Below, one piece after another: positions 31,352 through 40,736 of a stretch of 64,000 bases of DNA. The notes below the pieces were generated by a model. It searched no databases and was not told where the DNA came from. It worked only from the letters and a program-made list of their open reading frames with translations. Both the position numbers and the translations under genes were made by a program. The stretch is from Roseiarcus sp963835885 (GTDB taxonomy: Bacteria; Pseudomonadota; Alphaproteobacteria; Rhizobiales; Beijerinckiaceae): contig CAWIHF010000009.1 of assembly GCA_963835885.1 (NCBI GenBank), forward strand, positions 1 through 64,000, in the 5' to 3' direction. Each line of letters opens with the position of its first letter. The first letter of the stretch is position 1.

Positions 31352-31992
31352 GCGCTACCCTGGTTACAACGTTCTCGCCAAGCGCAATACGCCGTCGTGG
31401 AACGAGCAGACCCGGCGCGTGATCGATGCGCGCATGGCGATCGATCCGGATCAGCACGACTTCTTTTCCGACGAGGAATGGCCGACGGTGCAGGCGATCT
31501 GCCGGCGGATCGCGCCACAGCCGTCCGACCGCTCGCATCCGGCCCCGGTCGCCGCGATGGTCGACGCCAAACTCGCATCCGGCCACGGCGACGGCTACCG
31601 TGACTCCCGCCTGCCCCGGCAAGGCGAGGCATGGCGCCGCGGCGTCCGCGCGCTCGACGCCGAGGTGCATGCGCGCTCCGGAGCGAAATTCCACGAGCTG
31701 GACCCCAAAGGGCAAGACGAAATCCTGAAGGCCGCTCAGGAAGGAAAGGCGCATTCCAACGCCTGGGGCGACATGCCGCCGGCGGTGTTCTTCTCCGAAC
31801 GACTCCTGCACGACGTGGTCAGCGCCTATTACGCGCATCCCGCCGCGTGGAACGAGATCGGCTTCGGCGGGCCGGCAAGCCCACGCGGCTATGTGCGGAT
31901 GAACTTCGACCGGCGGGAACTCGTGGGAGGCTGTCGAAGCGCAACCCGGTCGCGAGGACGAGGCGAGGCATGAGAATGCTCGCGTCGGATGA
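31344..31992 (+). CDS. Gluconate 2-dehydrogenase subunit 3-like protein (frame break at end)
   Basis: About 215 residues, matching the small-subunit family that accompanies membrane GMC dehydrogenases (Gluconate_2-dh3). Typical segments are HDFFSDEEWPTVQAICRRIA, AEVHARSGAKFHELDPKGQD and the C-terminal MPPAVFFSERLLHDVVSAYY then EIGFGGPASPRGYVRMNF. After that an extra base near 31918 shifts the frame; the family tail continues SWEAVEAQPGREDEARHENA to a stop at 31992. It overlaps the start of the GMC gene. No Tat signal is evident in this copy. Confidence 0.82.
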
Positions 31993-33676
31993 TCCGCAGA
32001 CCACGCCGCGCGCCAACAACGGCCGGGCGCGCCCGACGTCTTCCGCGACGGCGCCTGGACGCCGATGCGCTGCCATTCCGACGACGAGCCGGTCGACTTC
32101 GTCATTGTCGGCACCGGCGCAGGCGGGGGCACGCTCGCCTGCAAGCTCGCTGAGTACGGCTTCTCCGTGGTCGCGCTCGACGCCGGCCCCTACTGGCGGC
32201 CGATGGAGGACTTCGCCTCCGACGAGCACGAGCAGGCGAAGCTCTACTGGACCGGGGAGCGGATCGTCGACGGAGAGAACCCGCTCGAGCTCGGCAAGAA
32301 CAACTCGGGCCAGGCGGTCGGCGGCTCGACCGTCCATTTCGCCATGGTGTCGCTGCGCTTCCGGCCCGAATGGTTCAAGTCGCGCACCAAACTCGGCTAT
32401 GGCGTCGACTGGCCGCTCGACTGGCGCGAGATGTGGGGCTACTATCGCGAGGTCGAACAGGCGCTGAAGATTTCCGGGCCGGTCACCTATCCCTGGGGGC
32501 CGAAGCGGCCGCGCTATCCGTATCGTCCGCACGAGCTGAACGCATCGGCCCTCGTGCTCGCCGAGGGCGCCGAAGCGCTCGGCATCGCCTGGACGCCGAC
32601 GCCGCTGGCGACGCTCTCCGCCCCGCGCGGGCTGGCTGGCCCATCCTTGCGTCTATCGCGGCATGTGCGTCATCGGCTGTTCGACCAACGCCAAGCAGAG
32701 CGTGCTCTTGACCTGGCTACCGCGCGCGCTGAAGGCTGGAGCCGAGATCCGTGATCTTTCCATGGTCGGGCGCGTCGAGCATAACGATGCTGGCCGGGCG
32801 ACCGGCGTCCGCTATTTCCGCGAGGGGCGTTGGCGGTTCCAGAAGGCGAAGAACGTCGTCGTCGCCGGCTATGCGATCGAGACGCCGAGGCTGCTCCTCA
32901 ACTCATCGAGCGCGAAATTCCCCGACGGGCTCGCCAATTCGTCCGGCCTGGTCGGCAAGAACCTGATGGTGCAGGCGAACCAGGCCGTGTGGGGTCTCAT
33001 GGAGAAGGAGATCCGCTCCTACAAGGGGCCGCCGTCGCTCGCGCTGACCGAGCACTGGAACTATACCGACGAAGGCAAGGATTTCTTCGGCGGCTACGCC
33101 TACATGAGCCAAGGCCCGCTGCCGGTCGTGTGGGCCGGCGCGCAGTCGTCGAAGCGCGGCCTTTGGGGCCAGCCGCTCGTCGATGAGATGAAGAACTACA
33201 ACCACCAGGTCGGCCTCAAGATCGTCGGCGAGTGCATGCCCCAGGAACGCAATCGCGTCACGCTCGCCGAGGAGCAGGACCAATACGGCCTGCCCATCGC
33301 GCGCGTGACCTATTCCTACTGCGACAACGACAAGCGTCTGATCCAGCACTCGCTCGGCTTCATGCGTTTGGCGCTCGAGGCGGCCGGCGCGCGCGACATC
33401 TGGGACGAGACCGACGACACTTGCCATCTCAACGGAACCGCCCGCATGGGATTCGATCCCGAGACGAGCGTGGTCGACGCCGACTGCCGGTCGTGGGACG
33501 TGCCCAACCTATGGATTTGCGACGGCTCGGTCTTTCCGACAATCGGCGGCGTAAACCCGTCGCTCACGATTCAGGCGATCGCCTGCCGCACCGCCGACCG
33601 GATCAAGGCGATGGCGCATCGCGGCGAGCTCGTGAGCAGACCTCGAGTTGTCTCACAGCCGCAGGCGGCGAAATAA
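31970..33676 (+). CDS. GMC-family FAD oxidoreductase (two frame breaks)
   Basis: About 568 residues, gluconate 2-dehydrogenase/choline dehydrogenase-like large subunit that oxidises a sugar or polyol and passes electrons to the membrane. The FAD Rossmann motif is DFVIVGTGAGGGTLACKLAE; then QAVGGSTVHFAMVSLRF; the GMC C-terminal domain reads DETDDTCHLNGTARMG and PNLWICDGSVFPTIGGVNPS with the active-site His and Asn. One base is missing near 32035 and one is extra near 32630 (MCVIGCSTNAKQSVLLTWLP follows). The start is ATG 31970 or 31976, inside the small-subunit gene. Confidence 0.88.
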
Positions 33677-33850
33677 CTTGTGCATTTGTCGGGTTTGAAG
33701 ATATGGGCGCAGTCGTCGAGCGCCCTCATCAGGCCGGCGACGGTTTGCTCGGCGGCGTTCATCGGCCGGTCGACGGCCTTCGGCGCCGCAAGCCCTCGAA
33801 GGCGCGAGACCGGCGACGACGGTGATCGTCTTGTCGTGGCCGTGCGGGAC
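33658..33850 (-). pseudogene. IS630-type transposase remnant
   Basis: Two minus-strand pieces resemble an IS630 DDE transposase: VPHGHDKTITVVAGL (33806-33850) and, in another frame, a piece with NAAEQTVAGLMRALDD and FKPDKCTSYFAACG (33658-33792). In complete enzymes these segments lie far apart, so a large internal deletion is implied. The remnant runs into the last codons of the GMC gene. Confidence 0.45.
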
Positions 33851-34158
33851 CGTCCTTCGGTGTCCTTCCGCTTTCTGTCCAGTACCCGAAATTCGACCTC
33901 GGGACCCCGAAGAGAACAATTTCTTGACAAGAGCTCCAAGTTCATGTTCATGTTCATGATATGTTCCGTCAACGCAACGGAGAACGTGCTTGTCCGCTCC
34001 CCTCAAACCGGCCCCGACCTTGCGCGGGAATGGCTCCCTTGTCGCCTTGCGTATCGAAGGAAGGTCGCTGCCGATATGTTGATTAGCGGCTCTGGACCGA
34101 GCCGCGCGGCGTCACGGAGAAATTTTCAGCCGTTCAGCCGGCCAAATTCGCCAAATTT
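33851..34158. other. Gap left of the IS66 element
   Basis: No gene supported. It carries a short run of alternating TTCATG triplets near 33935-33960 and, near 34120-34166, three close copies of CCAAATT, the last of which is the IS66 target duplication. Confidence 0.35.
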
Positions 34159-34166
34159 CCAAATTC

Positions 34167-35806
34167 GTAACTCCCAAGCTGGGTGAGTCCGATCTGCAAC
34201 AGTCGGCGTGAATTTTGGCCCGGGGGATGATTGACCGAGACACGCAGAGCAGAAGTGTGAGTCAAGGTGGGGATGACTCCCGCCACAATTCGCGACCCGA
34301 TCGACGCGCTCATAGGCGACATCTCGCAGTTGCGCGGCGAAGTCGCGTGGCTGCGGCGGGCGAACGAGGCATTGCGGGCCGCCCATCTCGCGGACAATGC
34401 GACGCATCGGGCCGAGAATGAAGCGTTGCGAGCCAAGAACGAGGCATTGCAGGCGGAGAACGCCGACCTCCGGCGCCGACTGGGCCTGGACAGTTCGACG
34501 AGTTCCAAGCCGCCGTCGAGCGATGGGCTGAAGAAGAAGCCGCGCATCCCCGGCAGCCTCCGCGGGCGCTCGGACAAGAAAAGCGGCGGGCAGGCGGGAC
34601 ACAAGGGCGACACGCTCCGGCAGGTCGAGACGCCCGATCGGGTCGTGCGGCACGAAGCGCAGGCGTGCCGGCTTTGTCTGGCGGGGCTGACGGTTTCGAT
34701 GCAGCGGGACGTGGAGAGACGGCAGGTGTTCGATCTGCCTGACCGGCTGATCGAGGTCACGGAGCATCAGGCCTCGGTCTATTGCTGCGCAGCGTGCGGC
34801 GGAGAGACGAAAGCCGCGTTTCCCGCGGGCGTCGCCTCGCCGGCGCAATACGGGGAGCGCGTCAGGGCGGCGGCGGTCTATCTCAACGTCCATCAGCTCA
34901 TTCCCGAAGATCGGGTCGCCGAAGCGATGGGCGATCTGTTCGGAGCATTGCGTCTATGCTCGCAAAGCGTGGCCGATTGGGTGCGCGGCAAGGCTGCGGC
35001 GCTCGCGCCGGTGGCGGCGCAGATCGCGGCGCTCGCGGCGCAAGCGCCGGTGCGCTGCCTCGATGAAACCGGCTTCCGCGTCGCCGGCAAGGGACAATGG
35101 CTGCACACCGTCGCCACGGAAACCCTGACCCACTATCGCGTGTCGGCCAAACGCGGCGAGATGCCGGAGGGGCTCACGGGCGGAGTCGCGGTTCATGACG
35201 GCTTCAAGTCTTACTCCGGGCTCACCGACGTCCGTCATGCGCTGTGCAACGCCCATCATCTGCGCGAACTGAAGGCGCTGGTCGAGATCGACCGGGAGCC
35301 GTGGGCCGCACCCATGCGCGATCTCTTGCTCGAGGCCAATCGAGCCGTCGAGAACGCGCGCGAGGCGGGCGCGACCAGTCTGCCCCCGCCCGCGCTCGAG
35401 GGCTCCCTCGCCCGCTACTGGGAGATCCTGCGCCAGGGTCTCGCCTTTCACCGCAACTTGCCGCGCCTTCAACGGCATCCCTCGAACCGCGGTCGGACAA
35501 AACACCGCCCCGGACACAACCTGCTCATCCGACTGCACGAGTTCAAAGACGACGTCCTGCGCTTCCTCGTCGACTTCTCCGTCCCCTTCACCAACAACCT
35601 GGCCGAACAGGCCCTGCGCATGATGAAGGTCAAGATGAAGATCTCCGGCGCCTTTCGCATCTTCGAAGCCGCCTGCGACTTCGCCGCCCTGCGATCGGTC
35701 GTCGCAACCGCCCGCAAGCGACGCTGGAACATCCTCCAGACCCTGACCGCTCGTCCTCACGCCCTCATTCGCGCCCTGGCGGCATAGCCACCAGCTTGGG
35801 AGTTAC
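34167..35806. mobile_element. IS66-family insertion sequence, complete, single-gene type
   Basis: Element of 1640 bases beginning GTAACTCCCAAGCTGG and ending CCAGCTTGGGAGTTAC, a perfect 16-base terminal inverted repeat starting with the GTAA typical of IS66. The 8-base direct repeat CCAAATTC flanks it at 34159-34166 and 35807-35814, the usual IS66 duplication. Only a TnpC-like gene is present; tnpA and tnpB are absent. Confidence 0.93.
34273..35787 (+). CDS. IS66-family transposase (TnpC)
   Basis: Transposase of about 504 residues, intact. The N-terminus is a heptad-rich coiled coil (RANEALRAAHLADNATHRAE), followed by the family segment LGLDSSTSSKPPSSDGLKKK, a zinc-binding CxxC/CxxC region (ACRLCLAGLT, YCCAACGGET) and the DDE core: VRCLDETGFRVAGKGQWLHT, the GVAVHDGFKSYS second Asp, and VPFTNNLAEQALRMMKVKMK carrying the final Glu. 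GTG 34267 is an alternative start. The lack of damage in the gene and ends suggests recent arrival. Confidence 0.95.
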   Translation: MTPATIRDPIDALIGDISQLRGEVAWLRRANEALRAAHLADNATHRAENEALRAKNEALQAENADLRRRLGLDSSTSSKPPSSDGLKKKPRIPGSLRGRSDKKSGGQAGHKGDTLRQVETPDRVVRHEAQACRLCLAGLTVSMQRDVERRQVFDLPDRLIEVTEHQASVYCCAACGGETKAAFPAGVASPAQYGERVRAAAVYLNVHQLIPEDRVAEAMGDLFGALRLCSQSVADWVRGKAAALAPVAAQIAALAAQAPVRCLDETGFRVAGKGQWLHTVATETLTHYRVSAKRGEMPEGLTGGVAVHDGFKSYSGLTDVRHALCNAHHLRELKALVEIDREPWAAPMRDLLLEANRAVENAREAGATSLPPPALEGSLARYWEILRQGLAFHRNLPRLQRHPSNRGRTKHRPGHNLLIRLHEFKDDVLRFLVDFSVPFTNNLAEQALRMMKVKMKISGAFRIFEAACDFAALRSVVATARKRRWNILQTLTARPHALIRALAA

Positions 35807-36133
35807 CCAAATTCGCAAATTCGGTCGTAAAGCTTTGATAAGTAAAGATTCCCAGTGAAATTTTTTGAAATTTTCTGAAGGAAATGGAAATTTTTTGCAA
35901 AGATTGGGAAGCCCGGCGGAATATTTTTTGAAACGTTTGGAAATTTCCGGAAGGAAATGGCGGGGTCGTCGGCGTCCAGCCCCGTCATGGCGAGCGAGGA
36001 TTCCAGTCGATCGGAACCTGCTCTAAGCCTTGCGGTCCTTCGCGTCTTGTGTTGAGTTTTTTACTGCGAGAGAACGGTCTTTTCCAGCAGCAGCAGGCGC
36101 GAAGGTAGGCGCCAGGCGCCCGCGAGCCGCGAT
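35807..36133. other. AT-rich spacer with short repeats
   Basis: A 330-base stretch with unusually low GC between 35815 and 35960. Three TTTTTTG runs (near 35862, 35891, 35925) and two GAAGGAAATGG words (near 35876 and 35950) make an imperfect direct repeat of 60-70 bases. No credible gene; base use differs sharply from the flanks. The rest is ordinary GC-rich spacer. Confidence 0.5.
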
Positions 36134-37153
36134 CTATTCATCCCGAGGTGGTCTAACCCGCTTGCTCCCACCGTAGATTGCGCCGGCGACGAAGAAGACG
36201 AATGCCCCAGCGGCCACCGTGCCGAGCCGCGCGACCTCGCCGATGATGAGCGGCGCGTGGTTTTCAGCCTCGGAGCTGAACGAGCCGCGCACGCGATGCA
36301 AAGGCGTCACCGGATGTTCGAGATTGTCCGGCCGTGTCGGCTCGAGCAGCGTCTTGGTCTGCTGTCCGCTGATCGCCGTCTTCGCCAGATATTGGTCGAG
36401 CGCGCCCGGCAATATGAAATCGCCGAGGATGAGCAGGATCGTCGGCAGGCCCAGCCAATATTCGCGCCACGAGCCGTGCGAGGCGCGGAACACCGCATCG
36501 GCGACGACTTCCGGCTCGACCGGCCGGCCCATCGGGCGCGGCGTGTGGCGCGTATGGGCGCGCGCCCAGTCGAACTGCGGCGTATTGACCGCCGGCAGTT
36601 CGACGATCGAGACGCGGATCGGCGAGCCTTCGGCAATGAGTTCCGACCGCAACGAGTTGGTGAAGCCGCGGATCGCGTGCTTGGCGCCGCAATAAGCCGA
36701 CTGCAGCGGGATGCCGCGATAGGCGAGCGCCGAACCAATCTGGATGATCCTGCCGTGCTTGCGGCGCTGCATCGATTTCAGCGCCGCCATGGTGCCGTTG
36801 ACAAAGCCGAGGTAGGTGACTTCGGTCACCCGCTTGAACTCGGCGGGGCTCATGTCGGCGACCCGAGAAAACACCGTCTCCATGGCGTCGTTGATCCAGA
36901 CGTCGACCGGCCCGAGCTTGTCCTCGAGCCGATCCGCGGCGGCAAACAGCGCGTCAGCGTCGGAGACGTCGACCAATTCGGCCGCCGCTTCGGCGCCGAA
37001 AGCCTCGAGCTCGCGCCTCACGTCGTCGAGCGCCTGCTCGTCGCGGGCGATGAGGCCGACCCGGTCGCCCGCGACGGCGAACCGGCGGGCGATCGCCCGC
37101 CCCACGCCGGCGGCCGCTCCAGTGACCATGACGACCCGTCCTTTGGCGCTCAT
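36134..37153 (-). CDS. Short-chain dehydrogenase/reductase with C-terminal extension
   Basis: NAD(P)-dependent SDR of 339 residues. The classical Rossmann motif VMVTGAAAGVGRAIARRFA is at residues 8-26; the catalytic Ser is in IIQIGSALAYRG and the YxxxK in QSAYCGAKHAIRGF. After the SDR core (about 250 residues) comes an extension and a hydrophobic C-terminal segment near residues 308-330 (ARLGTVAAGAFVFFVAGAIY), probably a membrane anchor. The start overlaps the stop of the upstream ASRT gene by four bases, so the two are coupled. Confidence 0.88.
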   Translation of the reverse strand: MSAKGRVVMVTGAAAGVGRAIARRFAVAGDRVGLIARDEQALDDVRRELEAFGAEAAAELVDVSDADALFAAADRLEDKLGPVDVWINDAMETVFSRVADMSPAEFKRVTEVTYLGFVNGTMAALKSMQRRKHGRIIQIGSALAYRGIPLQSAYCGAKHAIRGFTNSLRSELIAEGSPIRVSIVELPAVNTPQFDWARAHTRHTPRPMGRPVEPEVVADAVFRASHGSWREYWLGLPTILLILGDFILPGALDQYLAKTAISGQQTKTLLEPTRPDNLEHPVTPLHRVRGSFSSEAENHAPLIIGEVARLGTVAAGAFVFFVAGAIYGGSKRVRPPRDE

Positions 37154-37521
37154 GATTCCACGGGAAAGGCAATTGTGGACAGAATCGCGAGATGCGGATC
37201 GCGCGAATCGAGCCGCGTGTGCTGGACCACGATGGGCACGTTGGAGCGAATGACCGACGAATAGGCCGTGTCGCGCGGCACGCGCTCGGGATCCTTCAGA
37301 TCGTTGAACCGCATGTGCTTGGTGCGCCGCGGCTCGACCTCGACCTTGAGCGGGCCGGCCGGATCCCGATCCTCGAAGTAGATCGTAAGCTCGATCGAAG
37401 CAGACTGATCGGAGGCGTTGAGAATGCAGGCCGCCTCGTGCGACACGAGCTCCGGCTGCTGGCTGAAACTGCGACCCGGAATGAATCCTTCCGGAATGGC
37501 CCAGACGCGATGACCGACCAT
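37150..37521 (-). CDS. Sensory-rhodopsin-transducer (ASRT) family protein
   Basis: Small soluble beta-rich protein of 123 residues of the Anabaena sensory rhodopsin transducer family. Typical segments are HRVWAIPEGFIPG, ELVSHEAACILNASDQSASI, ELTIYFEDRDPAGPLKVEVE, RRTKHMRFNDLKDPERVPRD and VPIVVQHTRLDSRD. In Anabaena the tetramer interacts with a microbial rhodopsin; many family members occur without one and their role is unsettled. No rhodopsin is encoded in this window. Start ATG 37521, with GGCAACCTCC (antisense of a GGAGG site) just upstream. Translationally coupled to the SDR gene. Confidence 0.88.
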   Translation of the reverse strand: MVGHRVWAIPEGFIPGRSFSQQPELVSHEAACILNASDQSASIELTIYFEDRDPAGPLKVEVEPRRTKHMRFNDLKDPERVPRDTAYSSVIRSNVPIVVQHTRLDSRDPHLAILSTIAFPVES

Positions 37522-38214
37522 GGCAACCTCCGTGGCAGGGAACCACCGGGCCCGGCGGATTGTTCCCGGCGCTTTCGAGTTGACGGACGCGGGCTCAAGG
37601 AACGTCCGTCGATTTTCCTCGCGGTTGATGGAGATCAATGCGGCCGCCACTCAGGCCGGTAGGTTTGATTCGGACGCAAACGAGGCGCGCAGGGCGCGTA
37701 AGGGCGAGAACGGAGCGGCGCACGGGCGCGCCTCGCGGAAAAAGCGAGGAGGCTGCGATGAAGCGCAAGTTCCTCTTGGGAGCGGCGGCGATTGGGATCG
37801 TCGTCGGAGTGGCGGTTTTGCCGTCCACTTCAGCGGCGGAGACGCCGCTGATGGGCGGCGGCTATACGAACGTTATCGCGATTCCGGTCGATGACCCGCA
37901 GGTGAAGACAATCGCCGGCGCGCTGTTCAGGCCGGAAGGCCGAGGGCCGTTCCCAACGATTATCTATTTGGGCGGCCGCGCTCCGATCGGCAGAGCGGAT
38001 GACGCGGCGCTGGAGAAGGTCGTCGTCGACCACAACCGCGCCAAAGGATTCGCAACTCTGATCGTCGATTCCTTCACGCCGCGCCATATCGATCACGGGG
38101 TGTGCGACAGACTGAACAATCCCGTGTGGTACGGCATCCGCGCCGCGGACGCCCATGCCGCCAACGACACTGTCGCGGCCATGCCTGACATCGACGGCAC
38201 GCGGATCTTCTTAG

Positions 38215-39540
38215 GCGACGCCCAAGAATTATTGCTCCACGTTCGGACGTCTGGGCGAGATGCTGTAGTTCCATTCTGGATGAAAGGAATTGCGTTTTAT
38301 GTTGAGTGTCGCCATTTGCTCGTCGGAGATCTTGATGCCCTTGGGATAGGGGTTGGGATCAAGTTCGCAGCGGATTTTGAGACCGGTTTTCGTCGTGGTG
38401 TTTGCGATCAGTTCGATGGCCACGAGGAGGCTGACGAGAGGCATGGCGCGCCAGTTCTGCGTGATGTGGCAGAACATGCGGTGCTCGATCTTGTTCCACT
38501 TCGAGGTCCCCGGCGGATAATGGCAGACCTGGATGATCAGGCCGGTCTCGTCGGCGAGTTGTTGCAGCGCCACCTTCCATAGCCGTAGGCGCGAGCCGTT
38601 GGAGCCTCCGCCATCGGCGGTGATCATGAGACGCGTCATCGAGGGATAACGCTCCCGGCCCATCCGATCGAGCCAGAGGCGAACGCCATTTACGGCGAAT
38701 TGCCCGGTATCATGGTCGATTCCGAGGCTGACGTAGCCGAGATTGGCGCCGGTGTCGTAGATTCCGTAGGGGATGAACTTGCCCAGTTCCTTGTCCTCGA
38801 AATCGTGGGTGTTGACCTCGATCGGCTGGCCTTGCGGCCCATAGTCGCTGCCGCCGTTCTTGAATTCGCCGAGCAATTCCTTCTTCTTCGCATCGATCGA
38901 TATCACCGGCTGATCGGCCGCCTGAAACGCCTCGGCCTTGGCGTTGATATATTCGAACTGAGCGTCGCGATCGGGATGTTTGCCGCCTTCCTTGGTCTTG
39001 CGGTTGCAGTGGCGGCAATATTTCAGTTCCTCCAAGAGTTTGGGAATGGTCGAGGAGCTCACCTTGTGACCCATCGCCCGAAGCGCCCTCGCCAGCTTGT
39101 CGTGGCTCTTGGAGACCCATCGCAACGGCCGCATCGGATCGCCCATCGTCGCGGGCTCGAGCAATCGTTGCAAGTCCTCCAGAAGCGTCGGGTCCCTCGA
39201 CGTCAACCGAGGGCTCCCCCCGCCCTTGCGACGCACCTTCCCGGTCAGAGAGCCGGGGTCCCGCAGGTCCTTCAGACCGCGTCCGATCGTGCTTCGGGCG
39301 ACCTTCGTCGCACGCGCGGCCGCCGCGATCCCGCCGTAGCCGGCCGCCTTCGCCTCGGCGGCGGCGCTCAACCGTCGGCCTCGCTCGTCAAGCGAGGAAC
39401 GAAGCGCTTCAAATCGGATACGCAGGGGCGATTCATCTATCATCGCCACGATATAGACGCCGATCTCGAAGACAGGAAATCCCCCAAACAGCCGATGCCG
39501 GCAAAATCCCAAACCCGATTCACCTGTTTCTGGCCGTCGC
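38215..39540. mobile_element. ISAzo13-type insertion sequence
   Basis: Element of 1326 bases. Boundaries come from restoration of the host reading frame: 5-base direct repeats CTTAG flank it at 38210-38214 and 39541-39545. Ends share GCGACG and weaker similarity beyond (GCGACGCCCAAGAA against GCGACGGCCAGAAA). One transposase gene occupies nearly all of it. Confidence 0.85.
38229..39443 (-). CDS. ISAzo13-family transposase
   Basis: Transposase of 404 residues, intact. The N-terminal HTH reads GYGGIAAAARATKVARSTIG; then the family segment PLRWVSKSHDKLARALRAMG; the DDE core is PVISIDAKKKELLGEFKNGG (first Asp), MTRLMITADGGGSNGSRLRL (second Asp), and the HYPPGTSKWNKIEHRMFCHI motif carrying the Glu, typical of the Rhodopirellula-type DDE domain. 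ATG 39443 (MIDESPLRIRFEAL) is chosen as family start. Transcribed opposite to the interrupted host gene. Confidence 0.93.
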   Translation of the reverse strand: MIDESPLRIRFEALRSSLDERGRRLSAAAEAKAAGYGGIAAAARATKVARSTIGRGLKDLRDPGSLTGKVRRKGGGSPRLTSRDPTLLEDLQRLLEPATMGDPMRPLRWVSKSHDKLARALRAMGHKVSSSTIPKLLEELKYCRHCNRKTKEGGKHPDRDAQFEYINAKAEAFQAADQPVISIDAKKKELLGEFKNGGSDYGPQGQPIEVNTHDFEDKELGKFIPYGIYDTGANLGYVSLGIDHDTGQFAVNGVRLWLDRMGRERYPSMTRLMITADGGGSNGSRLRLWKVALQQLADETGLIIQVCHYPPGTSKWNKIEHRMFCHITQNWRAMPLVSLLVAIELIANTTTKTGLKIRCELDPNPYPKGIKISDEQMATLNIKRNSFHPEWNYSISPRRPNVEQ

Positions 39541-40022
39541 CTTAGTTGGCTATAACCATGGCGCGCAGGCCGCACTCCTGGCGGACGAATCGTCGACGGC
39601 TGCGGCCCATAAGGTAAAGTTCGCGGGCGTCATCGCCTATTATCCCTATTGCGGATTCGTCTGCGGGTGCGAGTTTTCCTCTCCAACACTGATCATGGTC
39701 GGAGCGGAGGATGACGTCACTCCCGCGAGACCGTTGCCGAACCATGAAGAATAAGCGGAACATCGAAGTCGTCATCTATCCGGGCGCTGCACACGCTTTT
39801 GCGACGCCGGAAATCGTGACAAACTCCGGAAAACGGCCATCGCTTGGTGCTACGACGCGAAAACGGCGGAGGACGCGCAAGCCCGCGCCGACGCATTCAT
39901 AGCCGCGCATATGGGGGAAGCGAGAACGCAATAATATTGAGCGACGCAAAGCGCGTTGGCAGCGCCTGAGAGAAGGCGACCTCGCCCAGTTTGACTGTGC
40001 GAAAACCCCGAACTGGCCGCAT

Positions 40023-40339
40023 TCACGCCGGGTATTCGTGGCGCAATCTCACCCAGCTCATCGAGAACGGCAGGCCTTCCTCCTGGCGGCCGAGGGGCGT
40101 CAGGGTGACGCCGACGAGATGATCGCGCTGCTCGCGGCGCGGTCGAGCGCGCCGAAGACCTTGCGGATTTCCCGCAGCGTCGCATCGATCGTCGCGCGGT
40201 CCAGCTTGCCGTCGGGGCCGCGCGGCGACCCGTATTCCAGGAACGCCGAACTATTCAAAACCCAATGCGGCGGCGCCCCAGCCGTCGCGGTCGCAACGGC
40301 GAAAAAAACTGCACTGAACAAATTGTTTCGAGAAACCAT
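40023..40339 (-). CDS. Small exported hypothetical protein (one frame break)
   Basis: Begins MVSRNNLFSAVFFAVATATA, a signal peptide, followed by HWVLNSSAFLEYGSPRGPDG and TIDATLREIRKVFGALDRAA. Near 40115 the frame must shift; the next frame continues HLVGVTLTPLGRQEEGLPFS then MSWVRLRHEYPA to a stop at 40023, about 104 residues. The signal peptide and the amphipathic pattern support a real gene; no family recognised. Confidence 0.45.
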
Positions 40340-40511
40340 AATTCGTACTATTTCTGTTCGATCGATGGCTCAGGACACGGATTCGCGCTCTTGCAGGCCG
40401 ACCGCGCGCCAGGGCCGATGCCGTTTCGACCCGATCGCTCTTGAGGGATGTCCGGCTGGTCAGGGAACGATTCTGCATCGGCCGGCGCGCCGCGGCGCCG
40501 GGCACAATCCT

Positions 40512-40736
40512 CTACGCAGCCCAGACCGAAGCATGCCGGCTGACCGTGGACACGCCTGTGAGGATGACGATCCGGCCGAACTCGTCGAGCACCCGGATCT
40601 TGAAGCCCGGCTGGTTGAAATGCTTGGCGAGCCTGACAATCTCGGGCCATGCGGCGCGCGCGTCGGGCAACCTGATCGTCCGCTTCTCGACGACGACCCC
40701 GCCGTCCAACAGCACTTCAAAATCGTAGAGGTGCAT
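40512..40736 (-). CDS. Small hypothetical protein, DUF6894-like
   Basis: Protein of 74 residues from ATG 40736: MHLYDFEVLLDGGVVVEKRT, then IRLPDARAAWPEIVRLAKHF and FKIRVLDEFGRIVILTGVST. The layout (short strands, central helix starting LPD-ARAAWPEI, then VLDE-GRIV strand) is that of the small DUF6894-type proteins abundant in Rhizobiales. Function unknown. No close partner. Confidence 0.55.
   Translation of the reverse strand: MHLYDFEVLLDGGVVVEKRTIRLPDARAAWPEIVRLAKHFNQPGFKIRVLDEFGRIVILTGVSTVSRHASVWAA

Larger units (their letters stand above)
37758..39934 (+). pseudogene. Dienelactone-hydrolase-like secreted protein, split by ISAzo13-type IS
   Basis: The left part (37758-38214) encodes MKRKFLLGAAAIGIVVGVAV with a signal peptide, then ALFRPEGRGPFPTIIYLGGR and DIDGTRIFL. 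The IS at 38215-39540 follows. The right part starts at 39546. Deleting the IS plus one CTTAG copy gives TRIFLVGYNHGAQAALLADE in perfect frame, then VIAYYPYCGFVCGCEFSSPT and VEVVIYPGAAHAF-like (IEVVIYPGAAHAFATPEI), ending ADAFIAAHMGEARTQ at 39934. Two further frame breaks occur near 39735 and 39825. The nucleophile elbow reads GYNHG, with Asn where Ser or Cys is expected. Inactive as it stands. Confidence 0.85.

Noticed and set aside
36257..37264. 335-residue plus-strand frame over the SDR gene
   Set aside because: Antisense to a gene with intact TGxxxGxG and YxxxK motifs.
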